A stretch of 64,000 nt of DNA from Luteibacter sp. OK325 (lineage in GTDB: Bacteria; Pseudomonadota; Gammaproteobacteria; Xanthomonadales; Rhodanobacteraceae). The first letter of the stretch is position 1. Each line of letters starts with the position of its first letter. The stretch spans positions 434,001 to 498,000 of the forward strand of contig NZ_QAOX01000002.1 of assembly GCF_003050935.1 (NCBI RefSeq). The letters run 5' to 3'. The notes under the pieces were generated by a model. It was not told where the DNA came from and made no database searches. It saw only the letters and a list, made by a program, of their open reading frames with translations. The position numbers were made by a program, and so were the translations under genes. Shown here piece by piece: positions 28,688 through 38,848 of this stretch.

Positions 28688-28718
28688 TGAGCCGCACATA
28701 GTGAGCCGCACAAGAAGC

Positions 28719-28850
28719 ATCGCCGATGAATCGGCTCCCACAAGGAGCTGAAAAGACCCGCCTGTGTGGGAGCCGCTTCAGCGGCGATGCCCCATGTGGG
28801 AGCCGCTTCAGCGGCGATGCCCCATGTGGGAGCCGCTTCAGCGGCGATGC
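28719..28850. repeat. REP cluster with a perfect 30-bp tandem triplet
   Basis: One reverse unit at 28719-28742 (ATTCAT-type inner arms) is followed by three forward units at 28765, 28795 and 28825. The three forward units repeat every 30 bp without a mismatch; each holds TGTGGGAGCCGCTTCAGCGG, then CGATGCCCCA. It lies between the convergent MocR-type gene and zwf. Confidence 0.85.
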
Positions 28851-28856
28851 TCTTTC

Positions 28857-30344
28857 TCAGGCAGCGATATCCTCAACCCACACATGCCCCGCCTGCATCA
28901 GCAACGCGCGTGCCGAATCCGGACCCCACGTACCCGCCTCGTAGCTATCCGGACCCGCAGCGTCCTCGCTCCAGCCCTCGAGGATCGGTGTGACCCACTG
29001 CCATGCGGCCTCGGTTTCGTCCTTACGCACGAACAGCGCCGGGCTGCCCTTGACCGCATCGAGCATCAGGCCTTCATAGGAATCGCGGTAACGAATGCGC
29101 TCGGGCTGGCCGAGCTTCGATAGCGCGTCCACTTCATCGAGCCCGAAGCTATTGCCCGGATGCTTGACGAACAACGGCAATGTGACGCTCTCGTTCGGCT
29201 GCACGCGAATCACCAGGCGGCTGCCCGGACGTGCTTCGCCGAACAGGCCGGGCTCACCGGTGCGGAACTGCACCACCACTTCAGTCACCTTCTCCGGCAT
29301 GCGCTTGCCCGAGCGCAGGTAGAACGGCACACCCTGCCAACGCGGGTTGTCGATTTCCGCTTTCAACGCCACGAAGGTCTCCGTGTTGCTCTCGGTTTCG
29401 CCGGGAAGCTCCTGGCGATACGCCGGGACCGACTTGCCGCCCGTCGTACCTTGCACGTACTGGCCGCGGGCCACGTTGGCACGCAGGTTGTTGCGATCGA
29501 GCGGCTTGAGCGACTTCAGCACGCGAACCTTCTCGTCGCGGAGCGCGTCGGCATCGAGCGAACTCGGGCGTTCCATGGCGACCACGGTAAGCACCTGCAG
29601 CAGATGGTTCTGGATCATGTCGCGGAGCGCGCCGGAGCCGTCGTAGTAACCGCCGCGGCCTTCCAGGCCCACCGTTTCGGCCGCAGTGATCTGCACGTAG
29701 TCGATGGACTCACGGTCCCACATGCGCTCGAGCATCGGATTGGCGAAGCGCAGCGCGATGATGTTCTGCACCGCTTCCTTGCCCAGGTAATGGTCGATGC
29801 GGAAGATGCTGTTCTCCGGGAAGTAACGGCCCACGTTCTCGTTGACCTTGCGTGCGGTATCCAGGTCGGTGCCAATAGGCTTCTCGAGAACGATGCGCGA
29901 GGTCTCGCTGCGCAGGCCCTTTTCGGAAACGTTACGGGCAATCTCGCCGTAGAGATCCGGCGCGGTCGCCAGGTAGAACACCCGGACCCGACCCTCACCG
30001 GCGTTGGACTCGAGCAGACCCTTCAGCCCGTCCCAGTTACCGGTCGATTCGGCGCCGTTGAGGCTCACATAGTGAACCAGACGCAGGAACCGGTTTACCG
30101 TCGCGTCGGTCAGTTCGTCGGCGCGCACATGCTCGTCCAGCGCTTTGCGGGCGCGCTCACGGTACGTCTCATTGTCCAGCGGCGAGCGTGCCGTGCCGAC
30201 AATCCGCGAGTCGCTGGTGATCTGGCCTTCGGCGAAACGGCGGTACAGCGCGGGCAACAACTTGCGCATGGTGAGGTCGCCGGTGGCGCCGAAGATAACG
30301 TAGTCGAAAGATTCGACGGGTTCGAGCTGGGTTGAAGTGGTCAT
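28857..30344 (-). CDS. zwf: Glucose-6-phosphate 1-dehydrogenase
   Basis: A 495-residue enzyme of typical length that oxidises glucose-6-phosphate with NADP, feeding the Entner-Doudoroff and pentose phosphate routes and supplying NADPH. The cofactor loop is FGATGDLTMRKLLPALY near the start and the active-site motif is RIDHYLGKEAVQN. ATG 30344 (MTTSTQLEPV) is the natural start. It stands alone here, without edd, pgl or a HexR-type regulator beside it. A REP cluster sits at its 3-prime end. Confidence 0.96.
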   Translation of the reverse strand: MTTSTQLEPVESFDYVIFGATGDLTMRKLLPALYRRFAEGQITSDSRIVGTARSPLDNETYRERARKALDEHVRADELTDATVNRFLRLVHYVSLNGAESTGNWDGLKGLLESNAGEGRVRVFYLATAPDLYGEIARNVSEKGLRSETSRIVLEKPIGTDLDTARKVNENVGRYFPENSIFRIDHYLGKEAVQNIIALRFANPMLERMWDRESIDYVQITAAETVGLEGRGGYYDGSGALRDMIQNHLLQVLTVVAMERPSSLDADALRDEKVRVLKSLKPLDRNNLRANVARGQYVQGTTGGKSVPAYRQELPGETESNTETFVALKAEIDNPRWQGVPFYLRSGKRMPEKVTEVVVQFRTGEPGLFGEARPGSRLVIRVQPNESVTLPLFVKHPGNSFGLDEVDALSKLGQPERIRYRDSYEGLMLDAVKGSPALFVRKDETEAAWQWVTPILEGWSEDAAGPDSYEAGTWGPDSARALLMQAGHVWVEDIAA

Positions 30345-30537
30345 GGTGAACGATTTCCGGGGAGGCACTAGACGGGTGAATGAATGCGGTGCGCCGGCGC
30401 CCTTTCAAGTGCCTCGATCCAAATGAATCTTGCGTGGGAGGCATAAGTGTTATGACCGGTCGCATATGACAGGTGGCGAGGGGGCGTCCCCATGCATGGG
30501 TGGAGCAACTCACACCAACCACCAGGAACACCGAATC

Positions 30538-31284
30538 ATGAGCAAGCTGAAAGAGAAAGTCGCGGTCGTCACGGGCGCTTCCAAGGGCATCGGCGCCGCG
30601 ATTGCCAAGTCGCTCGCCGCCGAAGGCGCCGCCGTGGTCGTCAACTACGCCTCGAGCAAGGCCGGCGCCGACAAGGTCGTCGCCGAGATCCAGGCCGCCG
30701 GTGGCAAGGCCGTCGCCGTCGGTGGCGACGTCTCGAAGCAGAAGGATGCCGAGGGCATCGTCAATGCCGCCATCGAGCACTTTGGCCGTCTGGACATCCT
30801 TGTGAACAATTCGGGTGTGTATGAATTCGCCTCGATCGACACGACGACCGAAGAACTGTTCCACCGTACCTTCAACGTCAACGTGCTCGGCGTGATCCAG
30901 GTGAGCCAGGCCGCTTCGAAGCACCTCGGCAAGGGCGGCAGCATCATCAACATCGGCTCGGCCGTGACTCGCATCACGCCCGCCGAGAGCGCCGTCTACA
31001 CGGGCACCAAGGGTGCCGTCGACGCCATCACCGGCGTGCTCTCCCGCGAACTGGGCCCGCGCGGCATCCGCGTCAACTCCGTGAACCCGGGCATGGTCCA
31101 GACCGAAGGCACCGAAAGCGCCGGCTTCATCGGTTCGGACTTCGAGACCTGGGCCGCTGGCCAGACCCCGCTTGGCCGCATCGGCCAGGTCGGCGACATC
31201 GCACCGATCGTGACCTTCCTCGCTTCCGATGAAGCCGGCTGGCTGACCGGCGAGCTGATCGTTGCGTCGGGTGGTATGCGCTAA
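30538..31284 (+). CDS. SDR family 3-oxoacyl-ACP reductase-like oxidoreductase
   Basis: A 248-residue short-chain dehydrogenase. It has the TGASKGIG cofactor motif, NNSG in place of the usual NNAG, a Ser in INIGSAVT, and YTGTKGA as the catalytic Tyr-x-x-x-Lys. The overall form resembles FabG-like or glucose dehydrogenase-like enzymes; the substrate is unknown. ATG 30538 follows AGGAACACC. It is divergent from zwf across 193 bp in which I see no clear promoter. Confidence 0.93.
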   Translation: MSKLKEKVAVVTGASKGIGAAIAKSLAAEGAAVVVNYASSKAGADKVVAEIQAAGGKAVAVGGDVSKQKDAEGIVNAAIEHFGRLDILVNNSGVYEFASIDTTTEELFHRTFNVNVLGVIQVSQAASKHLGKGGSIINIGSAVTRITPAESAVYTGTKGAVDAITGVLSRELGPRGIRVNSVNPGMVQTEGTESAGFIGSDFETWAAGQTPLGRIGQVGDIAPIVTFLASDEAGWLTGELIVASGGMR

Positions 31285-31295
31285 GCGTCAAAAGC

Positions 31296-31394
31296 ATCGC
31301 CGCTGAAGCGGCTCCCACACAGAGCGACACCTCCTGTGGGAGCCGATTCATCGGCGATGCCCTTCGCTCCTGTGGGAGCCGATTCATCGGCGAT
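31296..31394. repeat. REP cluster, three units
   Basis: One reverse unit (31296-31319, CTTCAG-type inner arms) is followed by two forward ATTCAT-type units at 31335-31358 and 31371-31394, repeating every 36 bp together with their spacer. It lies between two convergent genes. Confidence 0.85.
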
Positions 31395-31414
31395 GCCCTT
31401 CGGCTCAATCCCCC

Positions 31415-31981
31415 TCAGTCCGCCGAATCCCCCAACCCATAAAGCTCCGGGTGAAGAAACGGTGCCATCGCCAGCACCATGGCCTGCGTATAAGCGCTCT
31501 CACGCGTCGCATGCCCATTGGTGACCAGGCCGATCGCCCCACCCTGCTGCTTGATGTTGACCGTGCCGAACAGCCGGTCCATCACGTGTCCGAGTTCTTC
31601 GCCGTCCAGCAGCGACTCGTACACCGCCGGAGGCAGCGGCAGCCATGCGCTGCAGCCGACCGATACATAGCCCTGGCTGGCGATAGCCACATAGCCGAAT
31701 GTTCCCGGTCCGTCCTCCGTCACGTCCACGCCGCCTTCCAGGGCGACGTAGAAGTCCGCATCTCCGTTCTGGCGACAGAAGTTCATCCGGTTGACCGCGC
31801 CTTCGCGTGTCTCAGCGGCTGTCATCGGCTGGTCGGGCACGCCGGATGGCGCATGCATGCCCTCGCATTCCAGCAGCCTGCCGGGGAACAGCGGCGCCAG
31901 TGCGTTACGCACGGCACCGACCTTGACCGGATTGCGCGAACCGACGAGCACGCGGATCGGCGCCGTATCTTGAGCGGACAT
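31415..31981 (-). CDS. yjjX: Inosine/xanthosine triphosphatase (YjjX, DUF84)
   Basis: A 188-residue house-cleaning phosphatase that hydrolyses ITP and XTP so they are not built into RNA or DNA. Motifs include VLVGSRNPVKVGAVRNAL at the start, SGVPDQPMTAAETREGAVNR, ALEGGV and the late TNGHATRESAYTQAMV. Length and order match YjjX. Encoded just beyond the chemoreceptor gene on the same strand. Confidence 0.93.
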   Translation of the reverse strand: MSAQDTAPIRVLVGSRNPVKVGAVRNALAPLFPGRLLECEGMHAPSGVPDQPMTAAETREGAVNRMNFCRQNGDADFYVALEGGVDVTEDGPGTFGYVAIASQGYVSVGCSAWLPLPPAVYESLLDGEELGHVMDRLFGTVNIKQQGGAIGLVTNGHATRESAYTQAMVLAMAPFLHPELYGLGDSAD

Positions 31982-32033
31982 CGACGGAAACCTGGTGGGG
32001 ACGATCGTGATATTAGCAGCCGCGCTTCGCTCT

Positions 32034-33944
32034 TTAGAGTCGAAAACCGCCGACTACCTCTTCCAGCCTATGTGTCTGCTCTTCCATCGCTTTGGCTGCC
32101 GCGGCAGCTTCTTCGACGAGCGCCGCGTTCTGCTGGGTCATGTCGTCGAGTTGCGTCACGGTGCGACTGACCTCGTCGATACCCTGGCTCTGCTCCTGGC
32201 TGGCAGCCATGATCTCTTCCATGAAGGTGGCGACACCGGCGACGTTGCGGGTGAGTTCGTCCATGCTCGTGCCCGTGCGCTTGACCAGCTCGGCACCCAG
32301 CGCCACGTCTTCCGACGCCCCGGCGATCAGCGCCTTGATATCGCGGGCCGCCGACGCCGAGCTTTGCGCAAGGCTGCGTACTTCACCGGCGACCACGGCA
32401 AAGCCACGACCCTGCTCGCCCGCACGCGCCGCTTCCACCGCGGCATTCAGGGCAAGCAGGTTGGTCTGGAAGGCAATGCCGTCGATGACGCCGACGATGT
32501 CGGCGATCTTCGCCGAGGAGTCACTGATCGCGCCCATGGTCGTGACGACCTGGGCCACCACCTCGCTGCCGCGATGTGCCGCCGCGGCCGCATCGCGCGC
32601 AAGCGTGTTGGCCTGTTTGGCGTTGTCGGCATTCTGGCGCACGGTGGCCGTGAGCTCCTCCATCGAGGCGGCCGTTTCTTCCAGCGAACTTGCCTGTTCC
32701 TCGGTGCGTTGTGAGAGATCCATATTGCCGCTGGCGATCTGGGTCGCGGCGGAGGAGATCGCGGTGGAGCTCGCCTGCACGCGGCGCATCATGTCCTGAA
32801 GGCGTGCGATGAACCGGTTGAAGCTGTCGACGACGGCGTTGTACTCACTGCCACTGCCTGCCGGCAGGCGGCGCGAGAGATCGGCTTCACCGGAATTGAG
32901 CTCCTCGATGTTGACCTTCAGCGTGTCCAGCTGCTTCATCAGCAGACGAATGCCGAACACCAGCGCCGCCAGCAACAGTAGCGCCAGCGGCAGCTGCACC
33001 GCAGCCAGCTTGCCCATGATGCGGCTGCTGTCCTGCGTGAGCAGGCGTGTCGGCAGGCTGGTCGCGAGCACCCAGGGCGTACCGACGATCGGTCGCAGGA
33101 ACAGCGTCTGCGATTCGCCGTCCAGGTAGTCGCGCTCCACCTGCTTCGCTTTGCCCAGCTCGGGCATGGCATCCTTCACCTGCGCGATCATCGGCGAGGT
33201 CGCCGCGAGATCGGCCAGCTTCTTCAGGACGATCTCGTCCTTGATGTACGTGGTGTTGCTGACGATCGTGCCGTTCGGCTCGACGATCAGGATCTGGCCG
33301 TGCACCTTGCCTTCCATGTCGGCGACGAGCCGGTTGAAGAAGCCCAGCGTCACGTCCACGGTGGATACACCGAAGACTTCGTCGCCCTTGTAGATCGTCA
33401 TGGCGCAGTTCGTCCGCGGCTGTGCGCTGGCAGCATCCTTGTATGCATCCGCCCAGAGGCAGTGACCACGCGGGGCGGAAAGGCCGTTCTTGTACCAGCT
33501 CTGCTCCCAGTATTTCAGCGCATCGGACTGGTTCCAGTGCGTATTGACGACGAGGTTGCCGGTGGCGGCATCACGGGCGACGAAGGTGCTGTCGCGTTCC
33601 TTCGTCGGCTCGCGCTTGAACGGTAGCGGCCAGATACCGCCGCCGAACACGTCCTGGTCGCCGTACTGGTCGACCAGGCCAGGCTGCAACCGGTCGATCG
33701 ACGCACTATCCATCAGCGCCACGGTCTGCGTGATGCTGCGCTGCTGCGCCTCGACCTGATGCAGCTTGTTGGTGATGGCCAGGCCGATCTCGTCCACGTT
33801 GCGACCGACCCGTTCGGCTTCGCTGCGGCGAAGGTCGGGCGTCACGTACAACCGGATCACGACGAAGGTCAGGACGACGAGCGCAAGAAAATACGCCAGG
33901 ACGAAGGCGGTATACCTCGTCTGGGTGGAGCGGAAGAGATTCAC
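32034..33944 (-). CDS. Methyl-accepting chemotaxis protein with dCache-type sensor
   Basis: A 636-residue receptor. A first membrane helix ([20 protein letters not shown]) is followed by a periplasmic sensor of about 270 residues with the [13 protein letters not shown] pattern of double-Cache domains. The second helix is [18 protein letters not shown], then comes a HAMP domain and a long coiled-coil signalling domain whose hairpin tip holds [20 protein letters not shown]. There is no C-terminal CheR-binding pentapeptide. No other chemotaxis gene is nearby, so it is a dispersed receptor of unknown ligand. Confidence 0.95.
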   Translation of the reverse strand: MNLFRSTQTRYTAFVLAYFLALVVLTFVVIRLYVTPDLRRSEAERVGRNVDEIGLAITNKLHQVEAQQRSITQTVALMDSASIDRLQPGLVDQYGDQDVFGGGIWPLPFKREPTKERDSTFVARDAATGNLVVNTHWNQSDALKYWEQSWYKNGLSAPRGHCLWADAYKDAASAQPRTNCAMTIYKGDEVFGVSTVDVTLGFFNRLVADMEGKVHGQILIVEPNGTIVSNTTYIKDEIVLKKLADLAATSPMIAQVKDAMPELGKAKQVERDYLDGESQTLFLRPIVGTPWVLATSLPTRLLTQDSSRIMGKLAAVQLPLALLLLAALVFGIRLLMKQLDTLKVNIEELNSGEADLSRRLPAGSGSEYNAVVDSFNRFIARLQDMMRRVQASSTAISSAATQIASGNMDLSQRTEEQASSLEETAASMEELTATVRQNADNAKQANTLARDAAAAAHRGSEVVAQVVTTMGAISDSSAKIADIVGVIDGIAFQTNLLALNAAVEAARAGEQGRGFAVVAGEVRSLAQSSASAARDIKALIAGASEDVALGAELVKRTGTSMDELTRNVAGVATFMEEIMAASQEQSQGIDEVSRTVTQLDDMTQQNAALVEEAAAAAKAMEEQTHRLEEVVGGFRL

Positions 33945-34014
33945 GAAGGTTGCCGATCAGGTATGGGGAACACCCGTTACGGCGGGGCTTCGGGTTTCTT
34001 TAGGGAAAGGACGT

Positions 34015-34158
34015 TGTGGGAGCCGATTCATCGGCGATGGGGGCCTACGGCTTTCTCGCTTCGTTGGCTTTTCGCCGATGAATCGGCTCCCACATGTCCC
34101 TTTTCGCCGATGAATCGGCTCCCACATGTCCCTTTTCGCCGCTGAAGCGGCTCCCACA
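34015..34158. repeat. REP cluster, four units with 32-bp spacing
   Basis: One forward unit at 34015-34037 is followed by three reverse units at 34072-34094, 34104-34126 and 34136-34158, each separated by TGTCCCTTT-like linkers to give a 32-bp period. The last unit has CTTCAG-type arms, the others ATTCAT-type. It lies between the pgm stop and the chemoreceptor start. Confidence 0.85.
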
Positions 34159-34172
34159 TGTCCTGATGAAAC

Positions 34173-35813
34173 TCAGCCCAGGGCTTTATCGACCATGGAC
34201 TGGGCTTCCTCGAGCACCTTCGCCAGGTGTTCCTTGCCGCGGAAGCTCTCGCCGTACACCTTGTAGATGTCCTCGGTGCCCGACGGCCGGGCGGCGAACC
34301 ACGCCTGGTCGGACATGACCTTGATGCCGCCGATGGCCTGGCCGTTGGCCTGGTTCACCACCGCGACGATCGGATCACCCGCCAGGGTCTTCGAGGTGAC
34401 CTGCTCCGGCGCCAGTTTGGAGAGGCGCCCCTTCTGTGCGTGCGTGGCCGGCGCATCGATGCGCGCATTGGCCGGGTCACCGAGCTTTTCGGTGATCTCG
34501 CGGTAGATCTGGCCGGGGTCGCGACCCAGCTTCGCGGTCATCTCGCCGGCCAGCAGGGCGGCGGCTATGCCGTCCTTGTCGGTCGACCAGGCGGCCGCGT
34601 TCCGGGTCAGGAACGAGGCACCGGCGCTTTCCTCGCAGCCGAAGCCCAGGCTGCCGTCGAAGAGACCCGAGACGAAGTACTTGAAGCCCACGGGCACCTC
34701 GAGCAAGGGCCTGCCGAGATGCTTCGCGATGCGGTCGAGCAGGCCGGTGCTCACGGCGGTCTTGCCCACGGCGGCATCGTCGCGCCAGCCCGGACGATTC
34801 TGGAACAGGTACCAGGCCGCGGTGGCCAGGTAGTTGTTCGCCGGCATGAGCCCGGCGCTCGGTGCAACGACGCCATGGCGGTCATGGTCGGTGTCGCACG
34901 CAAAGGCAACGTCGAACTTGTCCTTCAGGCCGATCAGGCGCTGCATGGCATACGAGGACGATGGGTCCATGCGCACGCGGCCGTCCCAGTCCAGCGACAT
35001 GAAGGAGAACGTCGGGTCCACTACATCACTGACCACGGTGAGGTTCAGTTTGTAGCGGTCGCCGATGGCTGCCCAATAGTGCACGCCGGCGCCGCCGAGT
35101 GGATCCACGCCCATGCGCACGTCGCTGCCGCCGATAAGGTCAAGGTCGAGCACATCGCCGAGGTCGTCGACATAACGCTGCAGGAAGTCGTACTCGATCG
35201 TGCTCGCCGCACCCTGCGCCTGCGCGAATGTCAGGCGCTTCACCTCGCGCAGGCTGCTCTCAATCAGGGCGTTGGCACGTGCGGCGATCCACGAGGTCGC
35301 ATCGGTATCCGCGGGGCCACCGTGCGGTGGGTTGTACTTGATGCCACCACTCTCCGGCGGATTGTGCGACGGCGTGATCACGATGCCATCGGCCTTTCCG
35401 CGCTCACGGCCATGGTTGAACGCGAGGATAGCGTGGGAGACCGCGGGCGTCGGTGTGAACTCGCCGCCCTTGGAGACGTGCGTGACGACGTGATTGGCGG
35501 CAAGCACTTCGAGCGTGCTCTCGAAAGCGGGCTTCGACAAGGCATGGGTGTCGATGCCGACGAAGAGCGGGCCATCGATACCGGCCTGGGCACGGTAATC
35601 GCAGATCGCCTGGACCACGGCCCAGACGTGCCACTCGTTGAACGAGCGATCGAATGAGGAGCCACGATGACCGGAGGTGCCGAAAACCACACGCTGCTCG
35701 GGCACCGAGGGATCGGGCCGCAGGTCACGGTAAGCGGCAAGAAGCGCAGCGATGTCGACCGGCTGGATCTCAGTTGCGGGCTTGCCCGCGAGCGGACTGA
35801 TCTTGGCACTCAC
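34173..35813 (-). CDS. pgm: Phosphoglucomutase (alpha-D-glucose phosphate specific)
   Basis: A 546-residue enzyme interconverting glucose-1-phosphate and glucose-6-phosphate, linking central metabolism with polysaccharide synthesis. The phospho-Ser loop is ITPSHNPPESGGIKYNP, the metal loop holds DTDHDRHG, and the substrate loop is CEESAGASF. I start at GTG 35813 (VSAKISPLAG) because AAGGAG lies 9 bases upstream and the length then equals that of E. coli Pgm. The ATG at 35861 has no comparable ribosome site. It is downstream of the RcsB-like gene on the same strand. Confidence 0.95.
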   Translation of the reverse strand: MSAKISPLAGKPATEIQPVDIAALLAAYRDLRPDPSVPEQRVVFGTSGHRGSSFDRSFNEWHVWAVVQAICDYRAQAGIDGPLFVGIDTHALSKPAFESTLEVLAANHVVTHVSKGGEFTPTPAVSHAILAFNHGRERGKADGIVITPSHNPPESGGIKYNPPHGGPADTDATSWIAARANALIESSLREVKRLTFAQAQGAASTIEYDFLQRYVDDLGDVLDLDLIGGSDVRMGVDPLGGAGVHYWAAIGDRYKLNLTVVSDVVDPTFSFMSLDWDGRVRMDPSSSYAMQRLIGLKDKFDVAFACDTDHDRHGVVAPSAGLMPANNYLATAAWYLFQNRPGWRDDAAVGKTAVSTGLLDRIAKHLGRPLLEVPVGFKYFVSGLFDGSLGFGCEESAGASFLTRNAAAWSTDKDGIAAALLAGEMTAKLGRDPGQIYREITEKLGDPANARIDAPATHAQKGRLSKLAPEQVTSKTLAGDPIVAVVNQANGQAIGGIKVMSDQAWFAARPSGTEDIYKVYGESFRGKEHLAKVLEEAQSMVDKALG

Positions 35814-35965
35814 CGAAGCTATCTCCTTGGGCGGTGCACGCACGGCACCTCGACCCGACATTGTAGGCCGCGCCGCTGAACGGAGTTGTCAATGTTTTCA
35901 GAATTCTTCCATGTCGCCTACGTCATCACGCCGCTATCGTGACGGCGGTCTCTCGCCCGCGAGTC

Positions 35966-36604
35966 CTAAAGCCGCAGCCGGTCGATGTATTCAAAGATTT
36001 CCGCATCCGTTTCGAGGCCGAGCTTGCGCATCGCATTGGTTTTCTGCTGACTGATGGTGGAGAGTCCCCGCCCGGTTTCCCGGGCGATGTCCGTCACACT
36101 ATTGCCGCCGGCGAACAGGCGAAGGATCGTCACCTCGCGCGGCGACAGATCCGCCAGTGTTCCCGACTTTCCCATCGGCGTGCCCGGCGGCGCGCCGAGC
36201 AACGCCCGTACCGATGATCCGAGGTAGACATGGTTCGACACGATTTCCACCAACGCCTCCGGAATTTCCCGCGCATCGCCGGACTTGCCGATCAGCCCGA
36301 GCACACCCGTCGCGAGGATCTCCCGATAAAGCGCCGGATTGGCCAGGGTGGTAATGACCATCACGGGGAGTGCCGGAAACCGCCCGCGCAGCTCCGCAAG
36401 CAAGGCCAGGCCGTCACGGCCCGGTGCGGGCATGCTGAAGTCCGTAATCAGGGCATCGCAAGGGGTGTCGAGCAGCAGCGCGAGCAACTCGTCGGGCGAC
36501 TGCGCCTCGCCCGCGATAGTGGCCAGGCCATCTTTGGCCAACGCCAGGCTGAGGCCTTTGAGCACGACGGGGTGATCGTCGGCCAGCATAACGCGGTACA
36601 CCAT
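35966..36604 (-). CDS. RcsB-like LuxR-family response regulator
   Basis: A 212-residue regulator. The receiver has LADDHPVVLKGLSLAL and the phospho-Asp in ALITDFSMPAPGRDG. The C-terminal helix-turn-helix is LSPREVTILRLFAGGNSVTD, then STISQQKTNAMRKLGLETD. The DHPVVL start, the ITDFSMP-x-x-x-x-DG spacing and the SQQKTNAMRKLG recognition helix are closer to RcsB than to NarL/FixJ regulators. ATG 36604 has AAGGA 7 bases upstream. The divergent neighbour is an ATPase-Hpt protein, its likely phosphodonor. Confidence 0.9.
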   Translation of the reverse strand: MVYRVMLADDHPVVLKGLSLALAKDGLATIAGEAQSPDELLALLLDTPCDALITDFSMPAPGRDGLALLAELRGRFPALPVMVITTLANPALYREILATGVLGLIGKSGDAREIPEALVEIVSNHVYLGSSVRALLGAPPGTPMGKSGTLADLSPREVTILRLFAGGNSVTDIARETGRGLSTISQQKTNAMRKLGLETDAEIFEYIDRLRL

Positions 36605-36631
36605 GAGTGATCCTTTCCCGAGGGCGCGAAG

Positions 36632-37486
36632 TTGAGCACATCGCGTATCGGTACGCCAAGCTGGAGACACTATCTCGCACGCGTGACACGACTGTTCGGC
36701 AGCCTCGCGCGCCGCTTCGAACGGCTTCGTCCGGTCGACGACCTGCCAGCCCTGCTCGCCGAACTTGGTCGCCGTTATGCGCCGCTGGCCAGGGCCGACG
36801 AAACCGCGCTGGAACTGGACGTGGATCCCGCCGTGGCACCCGATCTGACCGGTGCGATGGATGAACTGGGAACGGTTCTGGGTAGCCTGCTCGAGCGCGC
36901 GATCGACGTCGCGGCGGGTGGTTACGTTGCCTTGCAGGTGGACCTCGTTGGCGAGACGCCGACCAGCCAGACGCTGCACCTGACCGTGGCCGACGATGGC
37001 CCTCCCACGCTGGCCACTGATCCGAAAATGCTCATACCGAAGACCTCGATCGAACGTCTCGGTGGCCACCTCCAGGTCGAGTCAGGGCCCGAGGTCGGCA
37101 CGCGCGTCATCGTCGAACTGGCCTTCGCCATGCCACGACGCCTGCCACGTGTGGATATCGACGCACTGAGGTCAACCCTCGGAGGCCAGGCCGCCCTGGT
37201 CGAAGTGATCGCCGCGCTCGACCTGGCGCTCAGTCGCGACCTCACCGATCTCGAAAGGCTGCTTTCGGAAGGCGGCGTCGATCATCTGCAAGCGTGGCTG
37301 CACCGCGTTTCCGGTGTGCTCGGCATGGCCGAAGCCAGCGAACTGGCCCAGGCGGGGCTACTGCTGGAGTGCGACCTTGCCGACGGCCGCGGCGATGCGA
37401 TCGACCGCGCGATCGGTAGCTTCGGCGAAGACGCCGCAGCCGTCCTGGCCCTGCTTCGCGACCACCGCGACGGCGATCGGCTATAG
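36632..37486 (+). CDS. Degenerate kinase ATPase domain fused to Hpt domain (RcsD-like truncated phosphotransfer protein)
   Basis: A 284-residue cytoplasmic protein. Residues about 60-165 look like a histidine-kinase ATPase fold that has lost key residues. The N-box position reads GSLLERAIDVAAGG without Asn, the G1 box is ADDGPP, and no GLGL box is seen. Residues about 175-280 form an Hpt domain, with the probable phospho-His in WLHRVSGVLGMAEASELAQA. There is no sensor, membrane segment or HisKA box. This resembles the back half of RcsD. The start TTG 36632 has GAGGG 7 bases upstream; only 27 bp separate it from the divergent RcsB-like ATG. Confidence 0.75.
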   Translation: MSTSRIGTPSWRHYLARVTRLFGSLARRFERLRPVDDLPALLAELGRRYAPLARADETALELDVDPAVAPDLTGAMDELGTVLGSLLERAIDVAAGGYVALQVDLVGETPTSQTLHLTVADDGPPTLATDPKMLIPKTSIERLGGHLQVESGPEVGTRVIVELAFAMPRRLPRVDIDALRSTLGGQAALVEVIAALDLALSRDLTDLERLLSEGGVDHLQAWLHRVSGVLGMAEASELAQAGLLLECDLADGRGDAIDRAIGSFGEDAAAVLALLRDHRDGDRL

Positions 37487-37496
37487 TTTCGGGGCC

Positions 37497-38848
<1,352 letters not shown>

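Noticed and set aside
28719-34158. Regular repeats resembling a CRISPR array
   Set aside because: Units are palindromic REP elements, spacers are only a few identical bases, and no cas genes are near.
37482-37487. TATAGT as a separate sirtuin promoter
   Set aside because: No acceptable -35 at 16-18 bp and the upstream gene ends only 10 bp before the GTG; cotranscription is equally likely. Mentioned under the gene only.
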